A stretch of DNA of 64,000 nucleotides, taken from the NCBI RefSeq assembly GCF_002794355.1, contig NZ_PGOI01000002.1, forward strand, positions 186,001 to 250,000, in the 5' to 3' direction. Under the pieces are notes generated by a model. It saw nothing but the letters and a program-made list of their open reading frames with translations, was not told where the DNA came from and made no database searches. This document shows, in pieces, positions 9,664-19,135 of this stretch. This stretch comes from Pseudorhodobacter sp. MZDSW-24AT. Lineage in GTDB: Bacteria > Pseudomonadota > Alphaproteobacteria > Rhodobacterales > Rhodobacteraceae. Each line of letters starts with the position of its first letter. The first letter of the stretch is position 1. The position numbers and the translations under genes are program-made.

Positions 9664-10265
9664 CCCTTCTTGACATGGTGTTCTGGCCAGTCGCAGTCGC
9701 CCATGCGCTTTGCAGGGCTCCACGACGCTCTTGGTTTCTGCAAGCATTTCGCCTTGCGCGCATTGCCTTTCGGGGTTCTGTCCCGCACCGGGGCCGCGCG
9801 CCTCTCTCCACGCCAAACCCGCAGATCTGGCTGCGCCACCACAGTCAGGAGAGGCCACAAGTCTCGGTTCTGGCAGCAGAAAGGCTGTTTCAAGCAAGCA
9901 AGCCGGAAACCACCGACCACGCAGGTGCCACTGCGACAAAACCGGCCGAGCCTATCCGCAGCCTTCTGTCAGTGCATCCCAACCATCCCGCACCACAAGC
10001 GTTTCGACAGAGAAGGATGTCTCAAGCTCACCACAGCGCCCATACAGGATCGACCGTGCGATCGGCAGGGATTATAAGACGAACGTCACGCATCAGTCCC
10101 GCGGGGGAGACTTTTGTGAACGCAAATACGTGAATCCGATAATCCATATTATGTAATAAAAAGACAAATCTGCCGTGCTCCAGCTTCGGTTCCCACAAAC
10201 ACATTCACATCTTGATATGTGTCATTGCCGCCCTTATGAGTCTCTCCAGACATGTGGAGAACGCG
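9664..10265. other. 600-base intergenic region without a supported gene
   Basis: Several open frames cross this stretch in overlapping frames but none has a ribosome site, family-like sequence or typical codon use. Composition drops toward 10130-10170, which is A+T rich (for example ATTATGTAATAAAAAGAC). No repeat of the tRNA 3' end was found to mark an integrated element. The right end probably holds the promoter and leader of the sulP gene. Confidence 0.6.
10114..10143 (+). promoter_or_regulatory. Possible promoter of sulP
   Basis: TTGTGA (10114-10119) and GATAAT (10138-10143) are 18 bases apart in the A+T-rich part of the gap and read toward the sulP gene, leaving a leader of about 115 bases. 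Prediction from matches to the sigma-70 consensus only. Confidence 0.35.
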
Positions 10266-12017
10266 ATGTTCCGTCCTATTCCGATCCTTGACTGGGTGCG
10301 CGGCTATGATCGGTTGACCTTTGGTGCCGATCTGATGGCGGCGGTGATCGTGACGATCATGCTGATCCCGCAGTCTCTGGCCTATGCGCTGCTGGCAGGC
10401 CTGCCGGCTCAGGTGGGTCTCTATGCCTCCATCGCGCCTTTGCTACTCTACGCGATCTTCGGCACGTCACGCACGCTGGCCGTGGGTCCGGTCGCGGTGG
10501 TCAGCCTGATGACAGCGGCCGCCGTGGGCCAGATCGCCGCACCGGGCACAGCGGAATATCTGGGCGCGGCCATCGCCATGGCGGTGCTTTCGGGCCTGAT
10601 GCTTTTGGCCATGGGGCTGCTCAGACTGGGCTTCATCGCCAATTTCCTCAGCCATCCTGTGATTTCAGGCTTCATCAGCGCTTCGGCGGTGTTGATCGCG
10701 GTGGGTCAATTGCCCGCACTCTTGGGCATTTCCGCGCCGGGCCATACGCTGCCGCACATCGTTCAGGGCATCGCCGACGGATTGCCAGATCTGGCTCCCA
10801 TCACGCTGCTGATCGGAAGCGCGGCGCTTGGCTTTCTCTGGGCCGCCCGGACCCGGCTCAAACCCGCTTTGCTGAAGTTGGGTGTCGCGCCCGGCACCGC
10901 AGCCGTGTTGGTGCGTGCGGCACCCGTGCTGGCGGTGGCGCTGACCACCGTGGCCAGCTGGGCCTTTGGTTTGCAGGCGCGCGGCGTTGCCGTCGTGGGC
11001 GACATCCCGTCGGGCCTGCCGATGCCAGCACTGCCGCCGCTGGACCCTGCACTCTGGCAGGCCATCCTGCTGCCCGCCGCGCTGATCTCCTTGGTGGGTT
11101 ATGTCGAAAGCGTGTCCGTCGCGCAAACCCTTGCGGCCAAACGCCGTCAGCGCATCGACCCCGATCAGGAACTGGTGGCGCTGGGGGCCGCCAACATCGG
11201 CGCCGGGCTTTCCGGTGGTTTTCCCGTCACGGGCGGCTTTGCCCGCTCGGTGGTGAATTTCGACGCCGGGGCGCAAACCCCTGCGGCGGGTGCCTTTACC
11301 GCCATCGCCATTGCGCTGGCCACCCTCTTTCTCACCCCCCTGCTCTTTCACCTGCCCAAAGCCACACTCGCCGCCACCATCATCGTGGCGGTGCTGGGTC
11401 TGGTCGATCTGGCGGCGCTCCGGCGCGTCTGGGCCATCAACCGCGCCGATTTCGCCGCCATGGCCACCACCATCCTGCTGACGCTCGGCCTCGGGGTCGA
11501 GGCAGGCATCGCCGCCGGTGTTGCGCTGTCGCTGCTCTTGCACCTTTACCGCACCTCGAAACCGCATGTGGCCGTCATCGGTCAAGTTCAGGGCACCGAA
11601 CATTATCGCAACGTGCTGCGCCACGATGTGGTTACCACGCCCGAGGTTCTGGCCTTGCGCATCGACGAGGCGCTTTATTTCCCTAATGCCCGCTTTCTCG
11701 AAGACACGCTGCTTGCCGCTGTGGCCGATGATCCCCGCATTCGCCATGTGGTGCTCAACTGTGTCGCGGTGAATGACATCGACAGCAGCGCCGTCGAAAG
11801 TCTCGAGGCCAGCAATGCCCGTCTGCACGATGCCGGGGTCTCGCTGCATTTGGCCGAGGTCAAGGGTCCGGTGATGGATCGTCTGCGGCGCACCGCTTTG
11901 CTTCAGGATCTGTCCGGCGCCGTGCATCTGACGATGTATGATGCCATGCAAGCGCTGGCGCCCGCCCTCGCGCGCGCCACCCGCAACTTGCCGCGCTGTG
12001 AAACCGCGCGCGCTTAA
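10266..12017 (+). CDS. SulP-family anion transporter with STAS domain
   Basis: Inner-membrane anion permease of the SulP/SLC26 family, 583 residues. The N-terminal FRPIPILDWVRGYDR leads into the conserved first helix IMLIPQSLAYALLAGLPAQVGLY, followed by about ten more membrane segments; a cytoplasmic STAS domain occupies about residues 440-560 with DIDSSAVESLE at the usual loop. Members carry sulfate, bicarbonate, dicarboxylates or other anions; the substrate cannot be told here. Start 10266 follows GTGGAGAA; the frame continues upstream to a TTG at 10212 but without a family match. Its stop overlaps the stop of the convergent oxidoreductase gene. Confidence 0.92.
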   Translation: MFRPIPILDWVRGYDRLTFGADLMAAVIVTIMLIPQSLAYALLAGLPAQVGLYASIAPLLLYAIFGTSRTLAVGPVAVVSLMTAAAVGQIAAPGTAEYLGAAIAMAVLSGLMLLAMGLLRLGFIANFLSHPVISGFISASAVLIAVGQLPALLGISAPGHTLPHIVQGIADGLPDLAPITLLIGSAALGFLWAARTRLKPALLKLGVAPGTAAVLVRAAPVLAVALTTVASWAFGLQARGVAVVGDIPSGLPMPALPPLDPALWQAILLPAALISLVGYVESVSVAQTLAAKRRQRIDPDQELVALGAANIGAGLSGGFPVTGGFARSVVNFDAGAQTPAAGAFTAIAIALATLFLTPLLFHLPKATLAATIIVAVLGLVDLAALRRVWAINRADFAAMATTILLTLGLGVEAGIAAGVALSLLLHLYRTSKPHVAVIGQVQGTEHYRNVLRHDVVTTPEVLALRIDEALYFPNARFLEDTLLAAVADDPRIRHVVLNCVAVNDIDSSAVESLEASNARLHDAGVSLHLAEVKGPVMDRLRRTALLQDLSGAVHLTMYDAMQALAPALARATRNLPRCETARA

Positions 12018-13174
12018 ACCACCGCCAGCTCGCGGAACGCGCGGCCCGCCACCATGCGCTCGGCGGCCAGATCGCTCAGGTCGATGCTCTGCCAGCCGCC
12101 CGTCAGGATATGCTCGGCAATGCCGCGTCCCACCGCGGGCGATTGCTGAAGCCCATGGCCCGAGAAGCCGTTGCACAGATGCAGGTTCGGCACCTCGGGA
12201 TGGGGCCCCAGCACCGCGTTCTGATCCAGCGTGTTGTAATCGTAATGGCCAACCCAATGGCGCACCACCTTTACCGCGTCAAAACCCGGTGCGCGGGCGT
12301 AAAGCTGTTCCCAGATCACCTCTTCGAACAGGCCCAGATCTGGCTCGAAATCATCGGGGGCGCAGGGTCCGTCGTTCTGTGGCACCGTGGCGGTGATCCA
12401 GTGGTTCTGCTCAGGACGCAGATAGAACCCCGCATCCACCAGCAAAGGCGCATCCGGGTGACGCGCATTGGGTGCATCAATCACAAACACCGTGCGCTTG
12501 CGCGGCTCCACCGCCAAAGGCAGCCCTGCCATCGCACAAATCTGCGCCGCCCGGGTGCCCGCCGCGTTCACCGCATGGCGGCAGGCCACCTCGCCTGCCC
12601 GCTCCAGCACCACGCCCGCCACACGATCCCCCGCCATCCGCAGGCCTGTCACGCGGTCGGTCACAAAGCGCGCGCCTTGCGCCTTGGCCATGCTGCGAAA
12701 GCCCGACAACAGGCCCATATTGTCAAACCAGCCTTCGCCTTGGGTGCCAAAACTCCCCGCCGTCAGATCCCCCACCTCCAGCCATGGGAAACGCGCCTGT
12801 ATCTGCGCGGGCGTCCAGACTTCGGTCGCGGCGCCATGGTCGCGCTGCATCTGCGCCACCGCGCGCAGCGTCTGCGCGCCTTCCGCCGTTTGCGACAGGA
12901 ACAGATAGCCTTGCTCTTTCAGCCCCAGATCCAACCCCATCCGCGCCTTGAAATCGCGGATGAACCCAATGCCAAAGCGCGAGATTTCCACATTCACCGC
13001 CGTGGTGAACTGCTGGCGGATCGAGGCCACCGAAAGCGCGGTCGCCGCATGGGCAAAACTGGTGTCGGGCTCCACCACCAGCACATCCAGACCGGGTTGC
13101 ATCACAGTCAACCAATAGGCGACTGAAGATCCCATCACCGCGCCGCCGATCACAACCACATCTGCCTGCATCAC
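12014..13174 (-). CDS. FAD-dependent oxidoreductase, DAO family, 386 aa
   Basis: Flavoprotein of the glycine/sarcosine/D-amino-acid oxidase fold. The FAD dinucleotide motif VVVIGGAVMGSSVAYWL is at the N-terminus, with VVEPD at the end of the second strand and the C-terminal FAD contact NGFSGHGLQQSPAVGRGIAE. It resembles the branch that includes FOXRED1 and sarcosine oxidase-like proteins. No signal peptide. The substrate is unknown. It is transcribed toward sulP and is divergent from the luxR-type gene, sharing a 96-base intergenic region. Confidence 0.9.
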   Translation of the reverse strand: MMQADVVVIGGAVMGSSVAYWLTVMQPGLDVLVVEPDTSFAHAATALSVASIRQQFTTAVNVEISRFGIGFIRDFKARMGLDLGLKEQGYLFLSQTAEGAQTLRAVAQMQRDHGAATEVWTPAQIQARFPWLEVGDLTAGSFGTQGEGWFDNMGLLSGFRSMAKAQGARFVTDRVTGLRMAGDRVAGVVLERAGEVACRHAVNAAGTRAAQICAMAGLPLAVEPRKRTVFVIDAPNARHPDAPLLVDAGFYLRPEQNHWITATVPQNDGPCAPDDFEPDLGLFEEVIWEQLYARAPGFDAVKVVRHWVGHYDYNTLDQNAVLGPHPEVPNLHLCNGFSGHGLQQSPAVGRGIAEHILTGGWQSIDLSDLAAERMVAGRAFRELAVV

Positions 13175-13270
13175 TTGCCCTTTTCAGAATCACGGTCGTT
13201 TGACCGTTGGCCCGACCGGGGTTAGAACAACACTCAGGGATGAGGACAAGACGCCTTAAAAGGTGGGTGC

Positions 13271-14065
13271 ATGGGGAATGGTATATCGGCAGTTCTGCCG
13301 CTGATGTCGCGCATGGCCGAAGCGACGGCAATCGAAGATGTCTGGGCGCTGGCCTCGGACTATTATGCAACCCAAGGTTTTGGGCTTGCCAATTACGGCT
13401 TCACCCGCTTCTTGCACCTGCGCAATGTGGGCGATCCGGATGATGCGATCTTCCTGACCACCGGAAGCGCCGAATACGCGCGGTTCTACTTTCAGAACGG
13501 CTTTTACGCCCGCACGCCGGTCTACCGTTGGGCTGTCTCGAATGTCGGCTCTTGCACCTGGAAATGGGTGCGCGACGCCTATGAGGCGGGGCAATTCACC
13601 CCCGATGAAATGGATGCCGTCCGCCAGAATGCCGCCATGGGCATCGTCGCTGGCGTTTCCATCAGCTTTCCCGAAACCTCCACCCGCTCCAAAGGCGCGC
13701 TTGGCCTGATCGCGGACCGGGGCATCAGTACGGAACAGGTCGAGGCAATCTGGGAACGCAAGCGCGACGAAATGCTCGCTGTCGCGCATCTCATGCACCT
13801 CAAGATCATCACCCTGCCCCAGCCCAAAGCCAAACGCAGCCTGACCGAACGGCAGCGGCAGGCATTGGAATGGGTCGCCGATGGCAAGACCACACAGGAT
13901 GTCGCCGTGCTGATGGAAGTCTCCGCCGCCATGGTGGAAAAACACCTCCGTCTCGCACGCGAAGCACTGTCGGTCGAGACGACCACCCAAGCCGTCGCAA
14001 AGGCATCGCTGTTGAACATGATCTTCCAGCGCGTCGAAAAGGCCCCGATGGTAGGGAAATCCTGA
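13271..14065 (+). CDS. LuxR-family regulator with autoinducer-binding-type domain
   Basis: 264-residue regulator. The N-terminal 170 residues resemble the autoinducer-binding domain, with aromatic residues in the pattern expected of the pocket (YGFTRFLHL, FYFQNGFYARTPVYRWA). The C-terminal LuxR helix-turn-helix is at about 195-250: LTERQRQALEWVADGKTTQDVA and MVEKHLRLAREAL. AGGTGG precedes the start. No luxI-type synthase is adjacent or in the window, so it is an orphan (solo) regulator that may sense imported or other signals. Targets unknown; the divergent oxidoreductase is a candidate by position. Confidence 0.9.
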   Translation: MGNGISAVLPLMSRMAEATAIEDVWALASDYYATQGFGLANYGFTRFLHLRNVGDPDDAIFLTTGSAEYARFYFQNGFYARTPVYRWAVSNVGSCTWKWVRDAYEAGQFTPDEMDAVRQNAAMGIVAGVSISFPETSTRSKGALGLIADRGISTEQVEAIWERKRDEMLAVAHLMHLKIITLPQPKAKRSLTERQRQALEWVADGKTTQDVAVLMEVSAAMVEKHLRLAREALSVETTTQAVAKASLLNMIFQRVEKAPMVGKS

Positions 14066-14262
14066 CTTACGCCACGTCAGCCATCAGGGCATGGTTCAAC
14101 CATTCCATGAGTGGTCGCCTTCGGGCAATGGAATGGCAGATGGCCTCCGGTGCATTTTCACCGTTTGGGCGTTTGTCCTGTATCGCGTGCAGGGCTTTCC
14201 CAGACTTGCACCACATTATCCTTTGGGCACGTCAATTGTGGGCGCGCCCAAGGGCATGTTCT

Positions 14263-14341
14263 GTTTGCACGCTGTCCTCATCCCCAGAAGGTTGGTGCAA
14301 ACGCAGTGGCGGTGCGTCCTCCCCGGGACGCACCGTTTTTT
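14263..14341 (+). ncRNA. Candidate small RNA or 3'-UTR-derived RNA
   Basis: GTTTGCAC (14263-14270) pairs perfectly with GTGCAAAC (14295-14302), leaving a 24-base loop containing a CCTC stretch; seven bases later comes a strong intrinsic terminator. The terminator is about 250 bases beyond the luxR-type stop codon, farther than usual for a simple 3' end. No clear promoter was found just upstream, so processing from the luxR mRNA is as likely as independent transcription. Confidence 0.35.
14310..14341 (+). terminator. Intrinsic terminator, rightward
   Basis: CGGTGCGTCC and GGACGCACCG form a perfect 10-bp stem with a short C-rich loop, followed at once by six T. It ends transcription coming from the luxR-type gene or from the candidate small RNA. 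Confidence 0.85.
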
Positions 14342-14386
14342 CATGTCCGCCCCCTACCCTTGGTCTGCCCCCGTGGCGCGCCATGC

Positions 14387-14414
14387 AAAAGGGCGGCCCG
14401 AAGACCGCCCTTTT
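14387..14414 (-). terminator. Terminator of the rpsB-tsf operon, bidirectional
   Basis: AAAAGGGCGG and CCGCCCTTTT flank an 8-base loop, giving a stem with A and T tails on either side that can work in both directions. It lies 30 bases beyond the tsf stop. Confidence 0.8.
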
Positions 14415-14443
14415 CCAACATGCTCAGCTTGATCGGCTGAAAA

Positions 14444-15352
14444 TCAGCCCTGAACCATCTTCGCGACTTCTGCCGCGAAATCTTCTTCTTTCTTCTCGAT
14501 GCCTTCGCCAACCGCCACACGGGCATAGCCGGTGATTTCCACGCCGGCTTCCTTGGCCGCCGCTTCCACCGTCAGGTCGGGGTTGATCACGAAGGCTTGG
14601 CCCAGCAGGGTGTTCTCGGCCAGATACTTCTTCATGCGGCCCGGGATGATGTTGTTGTGGATCACCTGCTCGGGCTTCGGCTTGGCCGAGGTCGCGTTTT
14701 CTTCCAGCGCCTTGGCGGTCTGCACGGCCAGCTCACGCTCCACCAGCGTCGGGTCCATGGTGGCTTCCGAAAGCGACAGCGGGTTGGTGGCCGCGATGTG
14801 CATCGCGAACTGCTTGCCAATCGCCTGCGCCTTGTCAGCCGGGCCGTTCAGCGCGACCAGCACGCCGATCTTGCCCATGCCATCCGCGGCGGCGTTGTGT
14901 ACATAAGACACCACGGTGCTGCCTTCCAGAATATGCATCCGGCGGAAGGTCATGTTCTCGCCGATGCGGGCGATCGATTCCTGAATCACCTCATCCACGG
15001 TCTTGCCGTTGATCTGCGACGCTTTCACCACTTCGACCGAATCGCCGGTGGTCAGCGCCACATTGGCCACATCGCGCACCAAGGCTTGGAAGTCGGCGTT
15101 CTTGGCCACGAAGTCGGTTTCCGAGTTGATCTCGACCGCCACACCCCGACCATCGGTCACGGCCACGCCGACCAGCCCTTCGGCCGCCACACGGTCGGCC
15201 TTCTTGGCCGCTTTGGCCAAGCCCTTGGTGCGCAGCCAGTCGATCGAGGCCTGCATGTCACCGTTGTTCTCGGTCAGCGCCTTCTTGGCGTCCATCATGC
15301 CTGCGCCGGTGGTCTCGCGCAGTTCTTTCACCATTGCAGCGGTGATTGTCAT
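14444..15352 (-). CDS. tsf: Translation elongation factor Ts
   Basis: Guanine nucleotide exchange factor that recycles EF-Tu from GDP to GTP form. The 302-residue protein opens with [24 protein letters not shown], the UBA-like domain and the EF-Ts signature, followed by DFVAKN and MHIAATNP motifs of the core domains. Start 15352 is preceded by CAGGAGAC; the open frame's extra seven codons are not used. It follows rpsB in the usual bacterial order, 76 bases apart, with a GGCGG/CCGCC pairing in the gap that could act as a weak attenuator. Confidence 0.97.
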   Translation of the reverse strand: MTITAAMVKELRETTGAGMMDAKKALTENNGDMQASIDWLRTKGLAKAAKKADRVAAEGLVGVAVTDGRGVAVEINSETDFVAKNADFQALVRDVANVALTTGDSVEVVKASQINGKTVDEVIQESIARIGENMTFRRMHILEGSTVVSYVHNAAADGMGKIGVLVALNGPADKAQAIGKQFAMHIAATNPLSLSEATMDPTLVERELAVQTAKALEENATSAKPKPEQVIHNNIIPGRMKKYLAENTLLGQAFVINPDLTVEAAAKEAGVEITGYARVAVGEGIEKKEEDFAAEVAKMVQG

Positions 15353-15428
15353 GGTCAGTCTCCTGAAATCCATAAAATGGGTTGGCGGAGGTTATCCCCC
15401 CGCCATGTCACGATTTGACGACAGCCAA

Positions 15429-16187
15429 TCAGGCTTCTTCGATGGCTTCTTCTGCCGGGGCTTCGTCCAGCGCGCCCAAGTCCACGCCAGCCGCACCCAT
15501 CTGGGCCGACATGCCGTCCAACGCTGCGCGGGCGATCAGCTCGCAATACAGGGCAATCGCGCGCGAGGCGTCGTCGTTGCCGGGGATCACGTAATCCACG
15601 CCCTTGGGCGAGCAGTTGGTGTCGACCACGGCCACAACCGGAATGCCCAGTTTCTTGGCTTCCAGAATGGCCAGATCTTCCTTGCCCACATCGATGATGA
15701 AGATCAGGTCCGGCACGCCGCCCATTTCGCGGATCCCGCCCAGCGAGGCTTGCAGCTTGGCCTGGTCACGCTCCATGCCCAGACGCTCTTTCTTGGTCAG
15801 GCCTTCGGCACCGGCAGCCAGCTGCTCGTCGATCTGCTTCAGACGCTGGATCGAGGCCGAGATGGTCTTCCAGTTGGTCAGCGTGCCACCCAGCCAGCGG
15901 TGGTTCATGTAGAACTGCGCGCAACGCTCTGCGGCTTCGGCGATCGGCTTCTGCGCCTGACGCTTGGTGCCGACGAACAGGATGCGGCCGCCTTTGGCGA
16001 CGGTGTCGCGCACAACCTTCAGCGCCTGATCCAGCATCGGAACGGTCTGCGTCAGGTCAAGAATGTGAATGCCGTTGCGGTCGCCGTAGATGTATTCGCC
16101 CATCTTCGGGTTCCAGCGCTGGGTCTGGTGGCCGTAGTGAACGCCAGCTTCCAAGAGCTGACGCATGGTAAATTCAGGGAGCGCCAT
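15429..16187 (-). CDS. rpsB: 30S ribosomal protein S2
   Basis: Ribosomal protein of the small-subunit body, 252 residues. Begins [21 protein letters not shown], with [12 protein letters not shown] and [14 protein letters not shown] typical of S2, and an acidic alanine-rich C-terminal tail ([12 protein letters not shown]). Start 16187 is chosen over the upstream frame start because it gives the family N-terminus and is preceded by AAGGAT. First gene of the rpsB-tsf operon; promoter must lie in the 204-base divergent gap shared with the patatin gene. Confidence 0.98.
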   Translation of the reverse strand: MALPEFTMRQLLEAGVHYGHQTQRWNPKMGEYIYGDRNGIHILDLTQTVPMLDQALKVVRDTVAKGGRILFVGTKRQAQKPIAEAAERCAQFYMNHRWLGGTLTNWKTISASIQRLKQIDEQLAAGAEGLTKKERLGMERDQAKLQASLGGIREMGGVPDLIFIIDVGKEDLAILEAKKLGIPVVAVVDTNCSPKGVDYVIPGNDDASRAIALYCELIARAALDGMSAQMGAAGVDLGALDEAPAEEAIEEA

Positions 16188-16391
16188 GTCCAAGTATCCT
16201 TTTCCGGTTTGCGCCTCGGCAGATGGTCTCAGGGTTTCCCCCAACCGGTGGACCAGACGGGATTTCTCCCCGCCATGGCCCGCATCTGCCTGTGAAGTGG
16301 CGCGTCGTTACCCCGGTCCGGCCCGAATGGCAAGCCTGAACCTTGTGCTGCACCGCAGAAAGACTACCTTGGTCACACAAAGGAGAGTGCG

Positions 16392-17408
16392 ATGCCCACC
16401 AAGATCAATCTGGCCCTGCAAGGCGGCGGCGCGCATGGCGCCTTTACCTGGGGGGTGCTCGACCGCCTCTTGGAGGACGACAGCCTTGAAATCAGTGCCA
16501 TCTCGGGCACCTCGGCAGGGGCGCTGAACGCGGCGGCCTTCAAATCCGGCATGATCTCGGGCGGGCGCAAAGGGGCCAAGGCCAGCCTTGCGCGGCTCTG
16601 GCGCGATGTGGCGCGGGTGTCGGATCTGCGCATCCCGGGCTGGATGCAGCCGATGGTGCCGGGCTTTCAGGCGCTTGGGCAGATCGCTTTGTCGATGTCG
16701 CCCTTCTCGCCCCAAGGTCTCGCGGCGCAGGTCTATACGCCCTATGCGTGGGGCCCCGCGTGGCGCAACCCGCTCGAACGCATCGTCCGTCGGCTGGATT
16801 TCAGCCATGTCTGCGCCAAGACAGGCCCACAGCTCTTCATCGGCGCCACCCGGGTGGACACCGGGCGCATCCGCATCTTTTCCGGCGATGACATCACGCC
16901 CGAGGCGCTGATGGCCTCGGCCTGTCTGCCCACCATCTTTCAGGCGGTGGAAATCGACGGCACCGCCTATTGGGACGGCGGCTATGCGGGCAACCCGGCG
17001 CTGTTCCCACTCTATGAACCGCATCTGCCCGATGACATCCTCATCGTCTCGATCAACCCTTTTGTCCGCGACGGCGTGCCGAAAACCCCGATCGACATCC
17101 AGAACCGGGTGAATGAAATCAGCTTCAACTCGGCCCTTTTGGGCGAATTGCGCGCCGCCCATTTCGTGCGCCGTCTGATCGAGGATGGCCGGCTGGAACG
17201 CGGCAGTATGAAGGCCGTGCGCAGCCATCTGATCAGCGATGATGCGCTGATGACGGAAATGACAGGCAGCACCAAGATGTCCCCCTCGCCCACGCTCTTT
17301 GCCCGCCTGCGCAGCGCAGGCCATGACGCGGCGGAGCGCTTTCTGGCCGACCATCGTGCCAGTCTCGGGCACAAGGCCACGCTGGACCTTGGCGCGCTAT
17401 TTGGCTGA
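16392..17408 (+). CDS. Patatin-like phospholipase, 338 aa
   Basis: Patatin-family serine lipase/acyl hydrolase. GGGAHGAF near residue 12 is the oxyanion loop, GTSAGALNA near residue 40 carries the nucleophile serine, and DGGYAGN near 195 carries the aspartate of the Ser-Asp dyad. No signal peptide, so it acts in the cytoplasm or at the inner membrane face. AAAGGAGAG precedes the start. The 3' end overlaps the convergent DUF502 gene by 12 bases. Confidence 0.93.
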   Translation: MPTKINLALQGGGAHGAFTWGVLDRLLEDDSLEISAISGTSAGALNAAAFKSGMISGGRKGAKASLARLWRDVARVSDLRIPGWMQPMVPGFQALGQIALSMSPFSPQGLAAQVYTPYAWGPAWRNPLERIVRRLDFSHVCAKTGPQLFIGATRVDTGRIRIFSGDDITPEALMASACLPTIFQAVEIDGTAYWDGGYAGNPALFPLYEPHLPDDILIVSINPFVRDGVPKTPIDIQNRVNEISFNSALLGELRAAHFVRRLIEDGRLERGSMKAVRSHLISDDALMTEMTGSTKMSPSPTLFARLRSAGHDAAERFLADHRASLGHKATLDLGALFG

Positions 17409-18116
17409 CGGGTTTTGCACCATGACCCCGGCGGCGTCCTTGCCGTTGGGGTAGACCAATCCGGCCGAGATGATGAGCTTGGCCGCATCCTCCACCTTCA
17501 TGTCCAGATAGACCACATCCGTTTCTGGCACATACAGCAAAAAGCCCGAGGTCGGGTTCGGCGTGGTCGGCAAAAAGACCGAGATCACATCCATATAGCC
17601 TTCGTGGTTCAGCTTGGCCTGAATCTCCCCCTTGGCGCGGGTCGATACAAAGCCAATGGCCCAGATATGCTCTTTGGGATATTGCACCAGACAGGCACGC
17701 TCAAAGCTGCTTTCATTCTGCGAAAACACGGTTTCCGCGATCTGTTTCAGCCCGTTGTAGATTGACCGCACCACCGGCATGCGGTCCACCAGCCCTTCGG
17801 CAGACAGCAGGAACTTGCGGCCGATGAACCCCTTGCCCAACCAGCCCACAACGACCGTGAACACCAGAAACACCACCACGCCCACGCCCCGCACCGGGAT
17901 CGTGGCTTCGGGGCCGAACCATTGCCGCACCAGCACATCGGGCTTCCACGGCCCCGGGATCAGCGGCAGGATCCAGCCGTCAATCCAGCCCACCACCGTC
18001 CAGATCAGATAGATGGTCAGACCAATGGGCAGCACCACCACAAGGCCGGTCAAAAACGAAGACCGCAGCCCGGCAAGCAGACTGCGGCGTTTGTTGGGAT
18101 GATGCGGTTCTGACAT
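17397..18116 (-). CDS. DUF502 family membrane protein, 239 aa
   Basis: Two transmembrane segments near the N-terminus (about residues 20-45 and 78-97: LTGLVVVLPIGLTIYLIWTVVGW and VVVFLVFTVVVGWLGKGF) and a soluble C-terminal domain with IYNGLKQIAETVF and FLPTTPNPTSGFLLYVP, the pattern of DUF502 proteins. The P-T-P-N-P-T-S-G loop is strongly conserved in the family. Function of the family is unknown. It is followed downstream by the convergent patatin gene with a 12-base overlap. Confidence 0.93.
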   Translation of the reverse strand: MSEPHHPNKRRSLLAGLRSSFLTGLVVVLPIGLTIYLIWTVVGWIDGWILPLIPGPWKPDVLVRQWFGPEATIPVRGVGVVVFLVFTVVVGWLGKGFIGRKFLLSAEGLVDRMPVVRSIYNGLKQIAETVFSQNESSFERACLVQYPKEHIWAIGFVSTRAKGEIQAKLNHEGYMDVISVFLPTTPNPTSGFLLYVPETDVVYLDMKVEDAAKLIISAGLVYPNGKDAAGVMVQNPSAK

Positions 18117-18220
18117 GGGCCCTCACTGATGCCGCCATAAGTAAAGACAGCACAGGCCCTGCACAATGGGCGCAGCCGCTCCAAGCCGCTGCGCCGCATG
18201 AAATTTCGAAGTCAGCCGCG

Positions 18221-19135
18221 TCAGGCCTGCGCCATCTCACGCGCGATCGCGGCAGCCAAGCGGGCGTTGTTCAAAACAAGGGCGATATTGGCCTGCAAGG
18301 ACCGTCCCTCGGTCATCGTATACATCCGGTCCAGCAGATAGGGCGTCACCGCCTTGGCGCTGATTCCCTCGACCTCGGCCTGATGCAACGCGCGCTCGAT
18401 CACCGGGGTGATCTCATGGCTGGCGATCTCGGCTTCCGCCGGGATCGGATTGGCCACCAATTGCCCCCCCGGCAGGCCAAGCGCCGTGCGCAGCCGCTGT
18501 GCTGCCGCGATATCCGCCGCCCGGTCCATCCGCAACGGCGCCTTCAGCCCCGAATCCCGTGACCAAAAGGCCGGGAAGGCGTCTTGACCATAGCCGATCA
18601 CTGGCACGCCATGCGTTTCCAGCACTTCCAGCGTTTTGGGCAGGTCCAAAATGGCCTTGGCCCCCGCCGCCACCACCGTCACCGGGGTCGCGGCCAGCTC
18701 CAGCAGATCGGCGCTGATGTCAAACGTGGTTTCGGCGCCGCGATGCACACCACCGATCCCGCCGGTGGCAAAGACATGAATCCCCGCCAGATGCGCGCAG
18801 ATCATCGTCGCTGCCACCGTGGTCGCCCCGATGCCCCCGGTGGCAAGACAGGCCGCCAGATCCGCACGGCTCAGTTTGGCCACATCCTGCGCCTGACCCA
18901 AGGTATCAAGCTCCTCCGTCGTCAGCCCGATATGGATCTTGCCGCCCATGATGGCGATGGTCGCGGGCACCGCGCCCGCGCGGCGCACCTCGTCCTCCAC
19001 CGCCCGCGCGGTCTCCACATTCTGCGGAAACGGCATGCCATGGGTGATGATGGTCGATTCCAGCGCCACAATGGCCGCGCCTGCGGCGCGCGCGGCGGCC
19101 ACCTCGGGGGAATAAACAAGTGGTAGGGTCGTCAT
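18221..19135 (-). CDS. psuG: Pseudouridine-5'-phosphate glycosidase
   Basis: Cleaves the C-glycosidic bond of pseudouridine 5'-phosphate to uracil and ribose 5-phosphate. The 304-residue sequence carries the family motif VALESTIITHGMP near residue 24, MGGKIHIGLT, ATGGIGGVHRGAE and VVAAGAKAILDLP with the active-site lysine near 160. Its start overlaps the psuK stop by four bases, so the kinase and glycosidase are made together, the normal pairing for pseudouridine catabolism. Confidence 0.95.
   Translation of the reverse strand: MTTLPLVYSPEVAAARAAGAAIVALESTIITHGMPFPQNVETARAVEDEVRRAGAVPATIAIMGGKIHIGLTTEELDTLGQAQDVAKLSRADLAACLATGGIGATTVAATMICAHLAGIHVFATGGIGGVHRGAETTFDISADLLELAATPVTVVAAGAKAILDLPKTLEVLETHGVPVIGYGQDAFPAFWSRDSGLKAPLRMDRAADIAAAQRLRTALGLPGGQLVANPIPAEAEIASHEITPVIERALHQAEVEGISAKAVTPYLLDRMYTMTEGRSLQANIALVLNNARLAAAIAREMAQA

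Larger units (their letters stand above)
14066..14443. other. Intergenic region holding two terminators and a possible small RNA
   Basis: No coding frame here is convincing. The stretch holds a hairpin and terminator facing right (14263-14341) and a second bidirectional terminator (14387-14414) serving tsf. About 200 bases (14066-14262) between the luxR-type stop and the first hairpin show no recognised element. Confidence 0.6.

Noticed and set aside
9649-10156. Three overlapping open frames after tRNA-Arg
   Set aside because: They begin at or near the tRNA, lack ribosome sites and have no recognisable protein features.
15353-15428. GGCGG/CCGCC pairing between rpsB and tsf as a terminator
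   Set aside because: Short stem without a T-run; a weak attenuator is possible but not supported.
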